Source of the DNA: Anthoceros angustus
Lineage: Eukaryota > Streptophyta > Anthocerotopsida > Anthocerotales > Anthocerotaceae
Assembly: GCA_010909165.1 (NCBI GenBank)
Contig: MU008201.1
Coordinates: 124,001-188,000 of the forward strand
DNA: 64,000 nt
Direction: 5' to 3'
Shown here piece by piece: positions 25,701 to 39,700 of this stretch. Every line of letters starts with the position of its first letter. Position 1 is the stretch's first letter. The position numbers and the translations under genes were made by a program. The notes under the pieces are model-generated. The model made no database searches, was not told the DNA's origin, and saw only the letters and a program-made list of their open reading frames with translations.

Positions 25701-28020
25701 CCGATTCTTTGGCGCGTTCCGGCGTCGTGCCCATGCGTGCATGCGGCATGCAGGCACCTTGACTCCACCTCCAACCCGGACCTCAATGGTCATGGGCCAC
25801 AATCATCTCTCCACGTGAAATCTTTGTGCATTGCGGACAATCTGGAACCTCCAATACCATGAGTACCCATTTCCCGGACCGCATCGTGCCACATTTCTCG
25901 CCTCCCGGGCATGCCATGTACGCTCGCACATGCGGAGTCGGTGGAGTGGATTTGCCGGGGCTCTCCCACTCCCACACCGGCTCCACCGTCGCCCGCTTCG
26001 CGAGCCACCGTCTTCCACGGCCTCCTCCGCGCCCCCGCGTCGCATGTGCCGTGATCCCTTCGCGTGGGCGCCCGGCGGGCGGCGTTCCTTCCGCCGAGGC
26101 AGTCACGGTAGCGCGCTGACCATGAAATCGCCAGCAACCTCCGTCGCCGCGAACATGCGTCGCCGGCGGTGCATCGTCTGCCCGGCCGCCTTCCTCCGCC
26201 GCGCGCAGCGACGACGCGCCCATCGCCCACGCCTCCCGGCCGGGCCGCAAACTCGAATGGATCATACCACCGCACACACACAAGACTTGTGAGGCTCACC
26301 AGCCGATGAATGCGCCGATGCACACGCCGATGCCACAGCTTACATTTCGACCGAGGCCACATAGCCCCGCCTGCACGCCGTCGCCAGGGCGGGCGAGTCA
26401 GACGCCCTTCGGAAAGCCGCACCAAGCATGGCCGTGGGCAATGGAGAACGCCTGTGCAATCCACCACCGCAATCAAGCGAGGTTTGAGAATTCATTCACA
26501 CGCAGAGCGCGCATCGCGCACGGGCCGAGCACCTGCCTCCACTTGGTGCACCTCCACGAGATCGACGTCAAACGCCTCCCAAGGTGGGTGCGCCAATCGG
26601 TTGATCCGCCACCGCGCAGTGCTTCCACCCACCTTCCGCCGCCAGACGGGTTGTCCATGGCCTCCCACTCCTCCTCCCCGCCCCGCCGCCTCCTCCGCGC
26701 CCCGCCGCCTCCTCCGCGCCCCGCCGCCGCACCTCCTCCTCCATCGCCTCGCTAACGCACCATCATGGCGGGCATTGAATGTGCACGGAATCATAGGTCC
26801 ACTTGCGGCCTCGGATCGTATGAGATCCCACCGATACTTTACGCCGCATTCGCACATTCGCATCCGTCTGCAAACGTGGCAGCCATGCCGATTCTTTGGC
26901 GCGTTCCGGCGTCGTGCCCATGCGTGCATGCGGCATGCAGGCACCTTGACTCCACCTCCAACCCGGACCTCAATGGTCATGGGCCACAATCATCTCTCCA
27001 CGTGAAATCTTTGTGCATTGCGGACAATCTGGAACCTCCAATACCATGAGTACCCATTTCCCGGACCGCATCGTGCCACATTTCTCGCCTCCCGGGCATG
27101 CCATATGCGCTCGCACATGCGGAGTCGGTGGAGTGGATTTGCCGGGGCTCTCCCACTCCCACACCGGCTCCACCGTCGCCCGCTTCGCGAGCCACCGTCT
27201 TCCACGGCCTCCTCCGCGCCCCCGCGTCGCATGTGCCGTGATCCCTTCGCGTGGGCGCCCGGCGGGCGGCGTTCCTTCCGCCGAGGCAGTCACGGTAGCG
27301 CGCTGACCATGAAATCGCCAGCAACCTCCGTCGCCGCGAACATGCGTCGCCGGCGGTGCATCGTCTGCCCGGCCGCCCTTCCTCCGCCGCGCCCTGCCTC
27401 GGCCGGGCGCGACCATCCACCTCGCCGCCTCCTGGATCGTCTGCGCGGTGGCACGCGTCCACGCGCTCTCACGTCGGACAAACTCGAATGGATCATACCT
27501 GCGCACACAAGACTTGTGAGGCTCCCAGCCGCGCAATGCTTACATTTCACCGATGCCCCAGACAGCCCACATTGCTTACATTTCACCTGAGGCCACATAG
27601 CCCCGTACTGTCGCGTTGTGGGCGGCTGTCGCCTCCTTGAGCCGTGCCCAAGCATGGCGTGGGCAATGGAGACCGCCGTGTGCAATCCACCACGCAATCA
27701 AGCGAGGTTTGAGAATTCATACCGGGCGCCAGCGCACCGGTGACCACCTCGCCGCCACTTGGTGCACCTCCACGGGCGACGCCCCCCTCCCAAGGTGGGT
27801 GCGCCAATCGGTTGATCCGCCACGCGCACTTCCACCACCTTCCGTTCGGACGACGGGTTGTCCATGGCGCCCCCACTCCTCCCCTCCCCGCTCCGTCAGG
27901 CTCCTTCCTGCGGCGCCTTGCGCCGCACCTCCTCCTCCATCGCCTCCCGTTTGAGCGCACCATCATGGCGGGCATTGAATGTGCGGAATCATAGGTCCAC
28001 TTGCGGCCTCGGATCGTCAG
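25697..28020 (+). repeat. Local direct duplication, block C (about 1.19-kb period)
   Basis: 25,697-26,290 recurs at 26,884-27,515 with long near-identical runs, and 26,290-26,880 recurs in diverged form at 27,515-28,020. A shortened third version of both parts lies at 29,290-30,250. Anchors are ATGCCGATTCTTTGGCGCGT, GAACCTCCAATACCATGAGT, GAGTGGATTTGCCGGG, GGGTGCGCCAATCGGTTGAT and ATCATAGGTCCACTTGCGGC. No gene is supported. Confidence 0.88.
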
Positions 28021-31000
28021 ATCCCCAGCGCCCCGCCTACCCATTCGCATTCGCATCATCCATAGCGTGGCGCATATGCATGTCGTCACCACGCCTCCCG
28101 GTCAATTGCAATTGCGATGCCATGCGAGCTACATGCACTCGGTTTCACACCGTGCATTTTCAGCAAACATTGAATGTGCAATCGCGCACGCCGCACACCT
28201 TACAACGATCCGCAACTTAGCGCTGCACCATCGACGGCGCGTGCCGCAGCAATCGCAAGCCCGCCGCCTCGCAACCCTTACTTGCTGGCGGCCGCTCACC
28301 ATCGCCTCCCCGCTCCGCACCATCACGCCATTCCCAACCGCAACCATTATTACAATTTTGTGCCTTCACACCGCACTTGGTTCGCTTCCACCGCCTCGCA
28401 CTCGCATCCCCGCTCACGCCATAACATGGTTCTCCGTCGCCGTTGATATCCCGGAACAACGCCTGCCTTCTCTCATTCCATTCCATTTCTCCATACCGCA
28501 CGAAATCAACCAATTCATAATACCTCATAGGCCACCTCTCCACGGTCGGTGGCACTCGATGCGTGCACATGGAAAACCAAATCCTAAGGTCGCCCAGCTT
28601 CGCACCTCTCCTTTCCGGTACCTCTTCCATCCGGCCAAGCGCCGAACACTTGGTGCATGAAAATGTGGCACTCCACCAGACCTCTCGCAGTAATTTGTCC
28701 ACCGCCACTCCATCCGGCCGGCCCTCGCCGGCAGTCGACAGACGGCAAGTTTCTGGATAGCCCTCTATGCGCAGACACGGCTTTGATGGTCCTCCACAAA
28801 TGCCAAGAACTCCTGGCCCAGAGTTGATGGGAACCATAGGCCACGCAGAATGTACTGCCGAGCTTTGCATCTCCCATTCCTCGCCGCCCTTCCACGCGCC
28901 CCTCACAAGGCCGTGCTACTCGCCGACACGCAAACATGCGCATCCGACCGTGATTTGCCTCTACGAGGGATGGGCCCACTCACTTCCGCGCCTTCCTTGC
29001 ACGGCCTCCTCCGCGCCCCGCCGCCGCCGCACCTCCTCCTCCATCGCCTCCGCCATCGCCATGCCGATCTTGGGTTCCTCATCCTCCTCCACGGCACGGG
29101 CGTCGGGCGCGTTGCCCACCTTTTGCACCTACCGCACTTCCCCGCCGCGCCTTCCTTGCACGTGGCACGCGCATGCTTTCCTTCCACCGCCGCCGCACCT
29201 CCTCCTCCATCGCCTCCCGTTTGAGCGCACCATCACGCCATTCCCAACCGCAACCGCCACCGCGCATGCTGTGAATACGTTCATCAGATGTGGTCATGGC
29301 GCAATCCATCTTTTCGCATCGTGCCACATTTCGCCTCCTCCGCCGCGCCTGACATGCGAGTCATGGAGTGGATTTGCCGGGACTCTCCCACTCCCACACC
29401 GGCTCCACCGCCGCCCGCTTCCGCGAGCCACCGCCGCCCACGGCCTCCTCCGCCACCGCCCGGCCCGCATGTGCCGATCGTGGAGCCCGGCGGCGGCGCC
29501 TTCGGACGGCGCCAAAACCGCCGCCCGATGACCAAATCGCCAGCAACCTCCTCCGCCGCGAACAATGCCGCACGCCGCCGCCGCCTCGCCGCCGCCGCCT
29601 TCCTCCACTTCGCCGATCGCGCTGCCTCCGGCGCCGACCATCCACCTCGCCGCCTCGATCGTCGCGCGCAGTGGACGACGCGCCCATCGCCCACGCCTCG
29701 TGGCCGCAAACTCGAATGGATCATACCACCGCACACACAAGACTTGTGAGGCTCCGAGCATGCGACCGATGCAGCACATTTCGCAGATGCCAGCTTACAT
29801 TTCGCAGAGGCCATAGCCCCGCTGCACTGCGCCGCCAGGGCGGCGAGTAGACGCCCTTCGGAAAGCTGCCCAAGCATGGCCGTGGGCAATGGAGACCGCT
29901 GTGCAATCCACCACCGCAATCAAGCGAGGTTTGAGAATTCATGGCAGATGCGAGATCACGCACCGCCGAGCACCGCCGCCACTTTAGGTGCACCTCCACG
30001 AGATCGACGTCAAACGCCTCCCAAGGTGGGTGCGCCAATCGGTTGATCCGCCACCGCGCAGGCTCCACCACCTTCCGCTCGACACGGTTGTCCATGGCGC
30101 CCCCACTCCTCCTCCCCGCCGCCGCCTCCTTCTCGGCGCTCCTTCCGGCCGCCGCACCTCCTCCATCGCCTCCCCGCTTCAACGCACCATCATGGCGTAG
30201 AATGTGCAATCATAGGTCCACTTGCGGCCTCGGATCGTCTCGAGATCCCACCGATACCGCCGCCGCCTCCATTCGCATCCGTGACCGTCTGCAAACGTGG
30301 CAGTATGCGCATGTTCCACCGCCGCCCTTCCTCGCCGGCGTGTAATTGCGATGCCATGCGCGCCATTCTGCCACCGTGCATTTTCAGCAAACATTGAATG
30401 TGCAATCGCGCACGCCGCACACCTTACAACGATCCGCAACTTAGCATGCACATCGACCACGGCCGCAGAATCTGCAGCCCGCCCAACCCTTACTTGCCGT
30501 GGCCGCTCACCATCGCCTTCCGCACCATCACGCCATTCCCAACCGCAACCACCATTACAATTTTGTGCCTTCACGGCCGCACTTGGTTCGCTTCCACCGC
30601 CACTCGTGATCCTCGCCATAACATGGTTCTCCGTCCGTTGATATCCCGGAACAACGCCTCCTTCTCATTCCATTCCATTTCTCCATACCGCATTTAAATC
30701 AACCAATTCATAATACCTCATAGGCCACCTCTCACAAGCTGGCACTCGCGCATGGAAAACCAAATCCTAAGGTCGCCACGCCGCACCTCCTTTCCATTTC
30801 TTCCATCCCGAGCCAACCGAACACTTGGTGCATGAAAATGTGGCACTCCACCGGTGGCCTCTCGCAGTAATTTGTCCACCGCCACTCCATCCGTCCGCCT
30901 CGCCGGCAGTCGACAGACGGCAAGTTTCGATAGCCTCTATGCGCAGAGACCGGCTTTGATGGTCCTCCACAAATGCCAAGAACTCCTGACACCCCAAGAG

Positions 31001-31450
31001 TTGATGGGAACCATAGGCCACGCAGAATGTACTGCCGAGCTTTGCATCTCCCATTCCTCGCCGCCTTCCGCCCGACAAGGCTGCGCGCAGACAAAACATG
31101 CGCATCCGACCGTGATTTGCCTCTACGAGGGATGGGCCCACTCACTTCCGCGCCTTGTACCGCGCACTGCCAGCCGCGCACCAACCCACTCCGGCCTCCG
31201 CCCATCGCCATGCCGATCTTGGGTTCCTCATCCTCCTCCACGGCACGGCGTCGGGCGCGTTGCCCACCTTGCACCTACCGCACTTCCCCGCCGCGCCTTC
31301 CTTGCACGTGGCACGCGCATGCTTCCTTCCAAACACCCGCTGCACCGTCCTTCCTCGCCCGTGACTTGGACCAGAAAGCAACCCATCACGAGCACCCCGT
31401 CAAAAACCCACCGCGCATGCTGTGAATACGTTCATCAGATGTGGTCATGG
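28000..31450 (+). repeat. Local direct duplication, block D (about 2.2-kb period)
   Basis: 28,000-29,290 and 30,220-31,450 are diverged direct copies separated by the 29.3-30.2 kb copy of block C. Anchors are CATTTTCAGCAAACATTGAA, CACACCTTACAACGATCCGC, CATAACATGGTTCTCCGTC, ATGAAAATGTGGCACTCCAC, GCAGAATGTACTGCCGAGCT and GTGAATACGTTCATCAGATG. Open frames are not preserved between copies. Confidence 0.88.
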
Positions 31451-31459
31451 CGCAATCCA

Positions 31460-32760
31460 TCTTTTCGCATCGTGAAGCATGTTCGACGGTACTATGACAC
31501 ATATATAGGTCATCCCATCTACATAGAAAAACCTAAACACCATAACCCAAGGAAAAGGTACATGGCATGCATGGTATGTATGCATCATGCATGGTTGCAT
31601 GGATGCACGTGAACATGTCTACCTAGATGTGTCATGGCGCAATCCATCTATCTCGCATCGAAGCATGTCTATGGTACTATGACACATATATAGGTCATCG
31701 CATCTACATAGAAAAAACCTAAACACCATAACCCAAGGAAAAGGTACACATGGCATGCACAAGGTATGTATGCATCATGCATGGTTCCCATGTGATGCAC
31801 GTGAACATGTCTACATAGATGCTGTGTCACAGCGCTATCCATCTATCTGCATCGTGAAGCATGTTCGGCACGGTACTATGACACATATATAGGTCATCGC
31901 ATCTACATAGAAAAAACCTAAACACCATAACCCAAGGAACAGCGCAAGTACGTTGGTAAGTGCATAAATATCATTTGTTCGAAGGCCAAGGACAAGTATG
32001 ATAATAAATAAACCCAAAGTGTCCACATTCGGGTGTGAGGTGGCACGTGATTCAACCTGTTTCCTTGGTCTTCGACCTACGCTACCAGTAAACATGTCTA
32101 TATATGTGGCTTCCCTACCCATTCATTATTCCATTGTTCAAGTTTGTTTGCATGGAACGGCATCCATACTGAATGCCCTGCAAAGGTGCAGGGCCGAAGC
32201 AGACAAGGTCTTCTCTTCTTTCTCTCCTATGACCTTTGGGATCCGCGTTTTCCGCTGGGAGCCTCGGTCCAAACCCTTGCTATGATGTGTCTCCCTGGTC
32301 TTCGACTTAAGCGAACATCGTTGGCATACCACTTGCCATATGCCATGTCCTTTGGCTGAAGGGGTGCGTGATGTGCATTGAATGTATGGCATGCACATGG
32401 TGTGTATGCATGATGTATGGTTGGCATGTTGTGTGTGAACATGCCTAGGTAGATGTTGTGTCATGCCACAATGAATCCATGTGCATCGTGATGCATGTGG
32501 CATCGTACTAATGATACATATAGGGTTGCGAATATATACGAATTGAACAACATAACCCAATGAAAAGGGCGAGTACGTTGTTTACTACATACGTATCATT
32601 TGTTCGAAGGCCAAGGACAAGTACGTTTTTAAATAGACCTATAGTGCCTACCAGCAGGTGAGAGGTGCCACGTGATTCAACCTGTTTCCTTGGTCTTTGA
32701 CAAACGGTACACCTGAACATGTCTATATATGTGGCCTGCCTACCCATTCATTCTTGGATT
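31460..32760 (+). repeat. Inner AT-rich array, left arm
   Basis: Subrepeats of about 170-210 bp start near 31,480, 31,640, 31,820 and 32,380. Each has GGTACTATGACACATATATA, CCTAAACACCATAACCCAAG, CATGGTATGTATGCAT-like and GTGAACATGTCTACCTAGAT segments. The reverse complement of the same unit fills 44.8-47.1 kb. The base composition contrasts sharply with the GC-rich flanks. Confidence 0.9.
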
Positions 32761-33204
32761 GTAGAAGTTAGTCTGCATAGGAAGGCATCCATACTTCGTC
32801 CCTTCACCTTGTCTTCTTTCTCTCTTGTGACCTTTGGGATCCACTAGGTGCGTTAGGCAACGAACTTGATCAACCTTGGTCAAATTGCTTCAAATGCTTC
32901 CTTGGTCTTGGCAATGGACCATTGTTCATGTGTTCATATAACGAATATGCACCTCCTTCATTATTGTCATTGTCATTCGAGGAGGGAGCCGAGGCAAGCC
33001 CCGCGTCATCTTCAGCAGAATCTGCATTGTGTTATATGCGTCTCCCCATTTGCATTCAACCTCGTCCAATTGCACATTCAACATGCAATTGCCTTTTTCG
33101 CATGTTATGCATTTCACCAATGTAAGGAGGAGAAATTTTGCCGCTTTAGGCATTTTAGGCATTTTAGGCATTGTTGGTCTGTATTTTCATTTTGGTTTGT
33201 TGTG
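32761..33204. other. Element interior, transition segment
   Basis: This sequence joins the left AT-rich array to the G-rich tract. It contains a trimeric TTTTAGGCA direct repeat at about 33,149-33,171. No gene was recognised. Confidence 0.5.
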
Positions 33205-33310
33205 GGTTTGTTGGGTGGGGTGGGTTGGGGCGGGTTGGGGCGGGTTGGGGGGGGCGGGTTGGGGCGGGTTGGGGCGGTGGTGGTGGGGCCGGGCCTTGGC
33301 GGGGTGGGGC
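33205..33310 (+). repeat. G-rich tract with possible G-quadruplexes
   Basis: About ten G-runs of four or more are separated by TT or C, with a repeated GGGTTGGGGC unit. The plus strand has clear potential for stacked G-quadruplexes. It is not the plant telomere repeat TTTAGGG. Any reading frame across it is low complexity. Confidence 0.8.
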
Positions 33311-33439
33311 ATCTGGGCGGGCCGCGCTGGCCGCAGGCCCTCCGTGCGGGCTGGGCGGATGGCGGGGCAGGCTCGCCTGAGAGTCCGTGGAGAGCGGGGG
33401 CGGGAGGACCAGCGGGATGGGGAGGATGTGGGAGTGAGG

Positions 33440-36400
33440 ACAAATCTCCATGAGGCGCGGAAGGCCAAGGCAACCATGCCATCAAAAATGTGAAGTGGCG
33501 ATGGTCGCGTTGGCGGTGCCAATATGGGCCATGGTCACGGATTTTATGGCAAGCAATATGGGATGGACTTCATGACCGCAGAATATGGCGCGGACTACGG
33601 AAGGGATATTAATGCATAGCCGATGGTGCATAGAATATGGCGGATGCCTAAAAGGCATGATGGCCGAGGTAGGATGTCGCCGATGGTTCATGCGACGGCA
33701 CCAACGCTGCCTTTCTCGCCTCCAAAATGAACCTCCCACCATTGTACCTCCGCGCAACGCAGGACATCGGATGCCAATTGAATAGCAATGGGCACAATGA
33801 ATTGTTTCCACAACGTCATTGGTGTGCGGTCCGGACACCAATGCTCGGAGGCGGCGTTGATAGCGCATCATGTGCACTTTCCACCCAATAGTTTATCCGA
33901 ATATCGGACCCAATATGTTATTGGGACACATGTCGTGTGATCTTCGCAAGTGTGACGCGGAAGGAACCATGATCATACCACGCATGTTTGGCGGCGCGGA
34001 AGTCAAACGCGATCCACTACGCCGCGTCCATCGAACCAAAGTGAGAGGAAGGATGCGCAACGCGATGAGGGTGTTGAGTGGTTGGCCGCAGATGCATCGT
34101 GCAAGATGGGGCGGCGCTGCAACGTGGAGAGTTTTTGCCATAGCCGCAATGCAGCACGCATATCGTGAGCCAAAACTTCGCGCGCAGACGGCCTCCCATA
34201 ATCAACGTACCGCCATGCCGGCTCGATTATGTCGGCGGCCACGGAGAATATCACAATGATTTCAGCCTTGGTCACGACCCACACTTCGAACAAGAATGCC
34301 GCGCATATCACCGCCATCGACCGCCACAAGCGCTCTGCCGCCGTCCCACACATCGAGGCGCCGCACACTGGTGGCGTGGGCAATAAGGCGAGTAAGCGGA
34401 TCTTCCACACAGCACCATGGCGTCGAAGACAACGTGAGCATTGCACCTCTCAACCGCCCGCAGACGAGGAAGAAATTGTGGGCACACAATTCTTGCTCGC
34501 ACGCACGAAGGAAGACGGCAATGACCAAGAATATGCCCCATGTAAGGTCATCGATCCGCCCGCCTCACGGATGGGGCGCGGTTGCAACGTGTGGAGAGTT
34601 TTGCAGCCACATAGCCGCAATGCGAAGCAGCGCATCGTGAGCCAAAACTCGCAGACGGCCTCCATAACTCAATGTACGCACGCCGCCGCGTCCAAAGATG
34701 TCGTATGGGCCACGGAGAATATCACAATGATTTCGCTTTTCCGCGACCCACCTTCAACGCCGCGCAATGCTTGGTGCATCCGCCATCGATCCTCCATGCG
34801 CGCTGCCTCGCCCCACACATCGAGGCGCCGCCACATTTGGTGGCGCGTGACATAAGGCAGTAGCCGGATCTTGCACACAGCACCATGGCGTCGAAGACAA
34901 CGTGAGCATTGCACCTCTCAACCGGCAGCGTGACGGGAAGAAATTGTGGGCACACAATTCTTGCTCGCACGCACGGCGAAGACGAAGATCGCCAAGAATA
35001 TGCCCCATGTAAGGTCATCGATCCGCCCGCCTCACGGATGGAGGCCTGGCCGGCCGCGCCGCCATCGCCGCCGCACCTGAGCCGGGCGCAATTGCGCTGG
35101 CCGAGGCGACCGCACTTCACGGCGCGCGATGCCCAATATCGGGCGGGACGGCCCGCCACCAAGCCGCCATCGCCGGACCGCCGGAGGTTCAACGTGGCCC
35201 TGTGGCCCATCCATACATATGAGAATGGGTGGGCGGATCATCTACGCAATCCGCCCGCCATGGTGGGAGGATGGAGACGGCGCGCAGTGAGCGAGGCCGC
35301 CTCGCGGGCCGTTGGGACAATCCCATTCACGCACTCGAATCACGGTGCCGGTATAGGCCCGGAAGAAGCAAAAGAGCTGCGGGCACCGTCGGGATGGCGG
35401 AGGCGGGCGTTGGCTCACAAAGCTCGGGTACAAGTACACCGACAAGGCTTTCCCAAGGTCGACTTGGGAGATGGAGAAGGCGGCGTTGTCTTCGTGTCCG
35501 CTCGACCTCACGCAGTGGAGCGGGCCGGTAAGGGCGGGAGGACCAGCGGGATGGGGAGGATGTGGGAGTGACCAGACAAATCTCCATGAGGCGCGGAAGG
35601 CCAAGGCAACCATGCCATCGAAAATGTGAAGTGGCGATGGTCGCGTTGGCCAATATGGGCCATGGTCACGGATTTTATGGCAAGCAATATGGGATGGACT
35701 TCATGAGCCGTCGATGCGAACATGGCGGACTACTAAGGGATATTAATGCATAGCCGATGGTGCATAGAATATGGCGGATGCCTAAAAGGCATGGCCGAGG
35801 TAGGATGTCCACGGATGGTTGTGCAAGGGCAGACGGGCACACCGCAACGCTGCTCGCCTTTTCGGCCTCCAAAACAACAACCTCCCACTTGTCGACTCCT
35901 CGTCGCAACGCAGCGGACATCGGATGCCAATTGCATTTGAATAAGCAAGGCACAATGAATTGTTTCCACAACGCGTCTCCCGGACACCAATGCTCGGAGG
36001 CGGCGCATGATAGCGCATCATGTGCACTTTCCCACCCAATAGTTTATCCGAACATATCGGACCCAATATGTTATTGGGACACATCCGTACGATCTTCGCA
36101 AGTGTGACGCGAAGGAACCATGATCGCCGGACCATACCGCATGTTTGGCGGCCACGAGCGCGGAAGTCAAACGCCGCGATCCACTATGTCATGTCCACCG
36201 CAACCAAAGCGGAGAGGAAGGATGCGCAACGCGATGAGGGTGTTGAGTGGTTGGCCGCAGATGCATCGGCTGCAAGATGGGGCGGCGCGGTTGCAACGCG
36301 GTGGAGAGTTTTGCCACATAGCCGCAATGCGCAGCACGCATATCGTGAGCCAAAACTTCGCCGCAACCGCACGCCTCCCATAATCAACGATGCCGCGCCG

Positions 36401-36730
36401 CGTCAAAGATTATGTCGTATGGGCCACGGAGGAATATCACAATGATTTCGCTTTCCGGCTGCAACCACCACTTCAACGCGCGCACGCGGTGCATCAGCCA
36501 TCGATCTCCGCGCGCGCCCGTCCCCCACATCGAGGCGCCGCACATTCGGTGGCGGTGGTGGACAAGGTAGTAAGCGCGGTCTTCCACAGTGCACCATGGC
36601 GCTAAGACAACGTGAGCATTGCACCTCTCAACCGGGCAGCAGGCGAGGAAGAAATTGTGGCATTCTTGCTCGCACGCACGGCGAAGACGGCAATGATCGC
36701 CAAGAATATGCCCCATGTAAGGTCATCGAT
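33440..36730 (+). repeat. Local direct duplications, block E (about 2.1-kb period)
   Basis: 33,440-34,560 recurs at 35,575-36,730. A partial third copy is at 34,560-35,040. Anchors are CTCCATGAGGCGCGGAAGGC, GATTTTATGGCAAGCAATAT, CCCAATATGTTATTGGGACA, GATGAGGGTGTTGAGTGGTT, AACGTGAGCATTGCACCTCT and AATATGCCCCATGTAAGGTC. No frame is maintained across the copies. Confidence 0.88.
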
Positions 36731-39700
36731 CCGGCCGCCTCCACGGATGACGGCTGCCGGCGCCCATCCGCCGCTCGCGCCATGAGCCGGGCGTGGCCGC
36801 GCAGGCGACCGCACTCTTCACGGCGCGCGATGCCCAATATCGCGCTCGTGACGGCCCCGCCGCCGCCAAGCCGCCATCGCGGATCGCCGGAGGTTCAACG
36901 TGGGCGCCCTGTGTGGCCCATCCATATGGCGGAGAATGGGTGGGCGGATCATCTACGCAATCCGCCCGCGATTGGTGGGAGGATGGAGACGCGCGCAGTG
37001 AGCGAGGCCGCGGCCGCTTGGGACAATCCCATTCACGCAGCTCCGGAATCACGGCCGGTATAGGCCCGGAAGAAGCAAAAGAGCGCGGGCGCACCGTCGG
37101 GATGGCGGAGGCGGCGTTGGCTCACAAAGCTGCGGGTACCGGACAAGGCTTTGCCCAAGGTCGACTTGGGAGATGGAGAAGGCGGCGGTTGTCTTCGTGT
37201 CCGCCGACCACGCAGTGGAGCTACGGCCCCGCATGCCGGGGGCGACAGACAACGGAACGCCGTCGCAAGGCACGGTGGCATTGTTGAGGGGTGCGAGGCT
37301 CTATTCGACAAGCTCGCCGGCCTGTCCGGGCTGGTCTGATGCCGGGTTCGGCCGCACACACAAGTCCGGTATCCAGCGACATTCTCGCCCAATTTCCGGC
37401 AAAGACAATACAGAGCCGACAGCCGATGCAAATGCTGTACATCCGGGACGTGACAGTAATTTACACCTCGCCGCGGAGGGGGAGCGAGCGGGCCCGCCGG
37501 AGGTTCAACGTCGCCCGCCCCATCACCATATGGCGGAGAATGGGTGGGCGGATCATCTACGCAATCCGCCCGCCGATGGTGGGAGGAGACGCGCGCGCAG
37601 TGAGCGAGGCCGCCCGCGGGCCGTTGGGACAATCCCATTCACGCACTCGAATCACGGCCGGTATAGGCCCGGAAGCAAAAGAGCGCGGGCGCACTGCCGG
37701 GATGGCGGAGGCGGTTGGCTCGCTGGCTCGCAAGTCTGACAAGGCTTTCCCAAGGTCGACTTGGGAGATGGAGAAGGCGGCGTTGTCTTCGTGTCCGCTC
37801 GACCTCACGCAGTGGAGCGGTGCCCGCATGCCGGTGGGGCGACGACAACTAAGCGCCAAGGACGGCAGTTTTGTTGAGGGGTGCGAGGCTCTATTCGACA
37901 AGCTCGCCGGCCTGTCCGGGCTGGTCTGATGCCGGGTTCGGCCGCACACACAAGTCCGGTATCCAGCGACATTCTCGCCCAATTTCCGGCAAAGACAATA
38001 CAGAGCCGACAGCCGATGCAAATGCTGTACATCCGGGACGTGACAGTAATTTACACCTCGCCGCGGAGGGGGGAGCGAGCGGGCCCGCCGGAGGTTCAAC
38101 GTGGGCGCCCTGTGTGGCCCATCCATATGGCGGAGAATGGGTGGGCGGATCATCTACGCAATCCGCCCGCGATTGGTGGGAGGATGGAGACGCGCGCAGT
38201 GAGCGAGGCCGCGGCCGCTTGGGACAATCCCATTCACGCAGCTCCGGAATCACGGCCGGTATAGGCCCGGAAGAAGCAAAAGAGCGCGGGCGCACCGTCG
38301 GGATGGCGGAGGCGGCGTTGGCTCACAAAGCTGCGGGTACCGGACAAGGCTTTGCCCAAGGTCGACTTGGGAGATGGAGAAGGCGGCGGTTGTCTTCGTG
38401 TCCGCCGACCACGCAGTGGAGCTACGGCCCCGCATGCCGGGGGCGACAGACAACGGAACGCCGTCGCAAGGCACGGTGGCATTGTTGAGGGGTGCGAGGC
38501 TCTATTCGACAAGCCCGCCGGCACCGGGTCCGGCCGCTTTGTGGTCCGTGATGTCTGCCGCGCGCGACACACAAGTCCGGTGTATCCAGCGACATTCCTT
38601 CCCCGCAAGACAATACAGAGGCCGACAGTGATGCAAATGCTGTACATCCGGGACGTGAATAGCAATTTACACCTCTGCATGCGGAGGTAGGGAGCGAGCG
38701 GCGCCTTCGGAGGTTTACGATTGGGGAGGAGGAAGAAGTGGATGTCACCGATGGATGGAGAGCGGGCGGGCGGTGGTCGTGGTCGCGCTCGGAGGAGAGT
38801 TCAACAACGCCGCCGACCGTCGCATCCCCGACCTTGAGGCACACTGATCCCACCCGCCGACCCTCGGGACATGTGGGAGGAGGCACAATTTCCTCTCCCT
38901 AGGCCAAGAAGCGCTGCCAGCGCGCGGGTAGCCCGCACGAGAGGGCGCGAAGTCCCCGGGCGCGACGGGCCGCGCGTGCACGCCTGCTCATGGAAGCGCC
39001 TCGCGAGGAAGAGGCTCGCTAACGGCATGGCAACGGACCTTCTTAGTTGTGGAAGAGCTCCGCACACACCACCGCAGGTGGGAAGGGAAGGCGCGCGGCG
39101 TGAATCCGCAGCCATCAGAGGAGGTTCTTTTCTTCAAATTTTGGGTCACGGAGAAGGCGAATGGCGATCGAAACCGCGGTGCAAGGCGCAACATCTTGTG
39201 GAGACGGGCGCAGTAACCGGGGGGAAGGCTCGCCGCATCCGAGATGGTGCAAGGCATGGACGGCCGGAAATGTTCGACATCGCCACCATCCAGGGTTCTT
39301 CGACGCAGTGCCTCCACCGCCGGCTGGTCCGCCTTCTCGAGGATATGGACGATCACCGACCTTCGATCCATGACGGCGGAAGAGTTGCATAACGCGAATA
39401 GCACCAACTTGAGGTTCGCGATGGATGAGGAGAGATGCTCGATCGCACCGCAGCCCACCGCACAGTCGCTTCGAGCGCCGAGGAAGGCGGAGAATGGGTG
39501 GGCGGATCATCTACGCAATCCGCGCCCGCGGTGGTGGGAGGAGACGGCGCGCGCAGTGAGCGAGGCCGCCTCCTGCGGGCGCCGTTGGGACAATCCCATT
39601 CACGCACTCCGGAATCACGGCCGGTATAGGCCCGGAAGAAGCAAAAGAGCGGCGCACCGTCGGGATGGCGGGCGTTAACAAAGGCTTGGATACAAGTACC

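Noticed and set aside
28217-28906. 229-codon minus frame as a gene
   Set aside because: It contains protein-like stretches, but the duplicate at 30.2-31.1 kb does not keep the frame and no family match is recognised.
22740-30250. Repeated direct units as a CRISPR array
   Set aside because: Repeats are hundreds of bases long, diverged and irregular, without short identical repeats and unique spacers, and the context is a eukaryotic genome.
33114-33493. Open frames through the GILGILGIL and Gly-rich region as a membrane protein
   Set aside because: They are direct translations of the TTTTAGGCA and GGGTTGGGG repeats in several frames and carry no independent coding signal.
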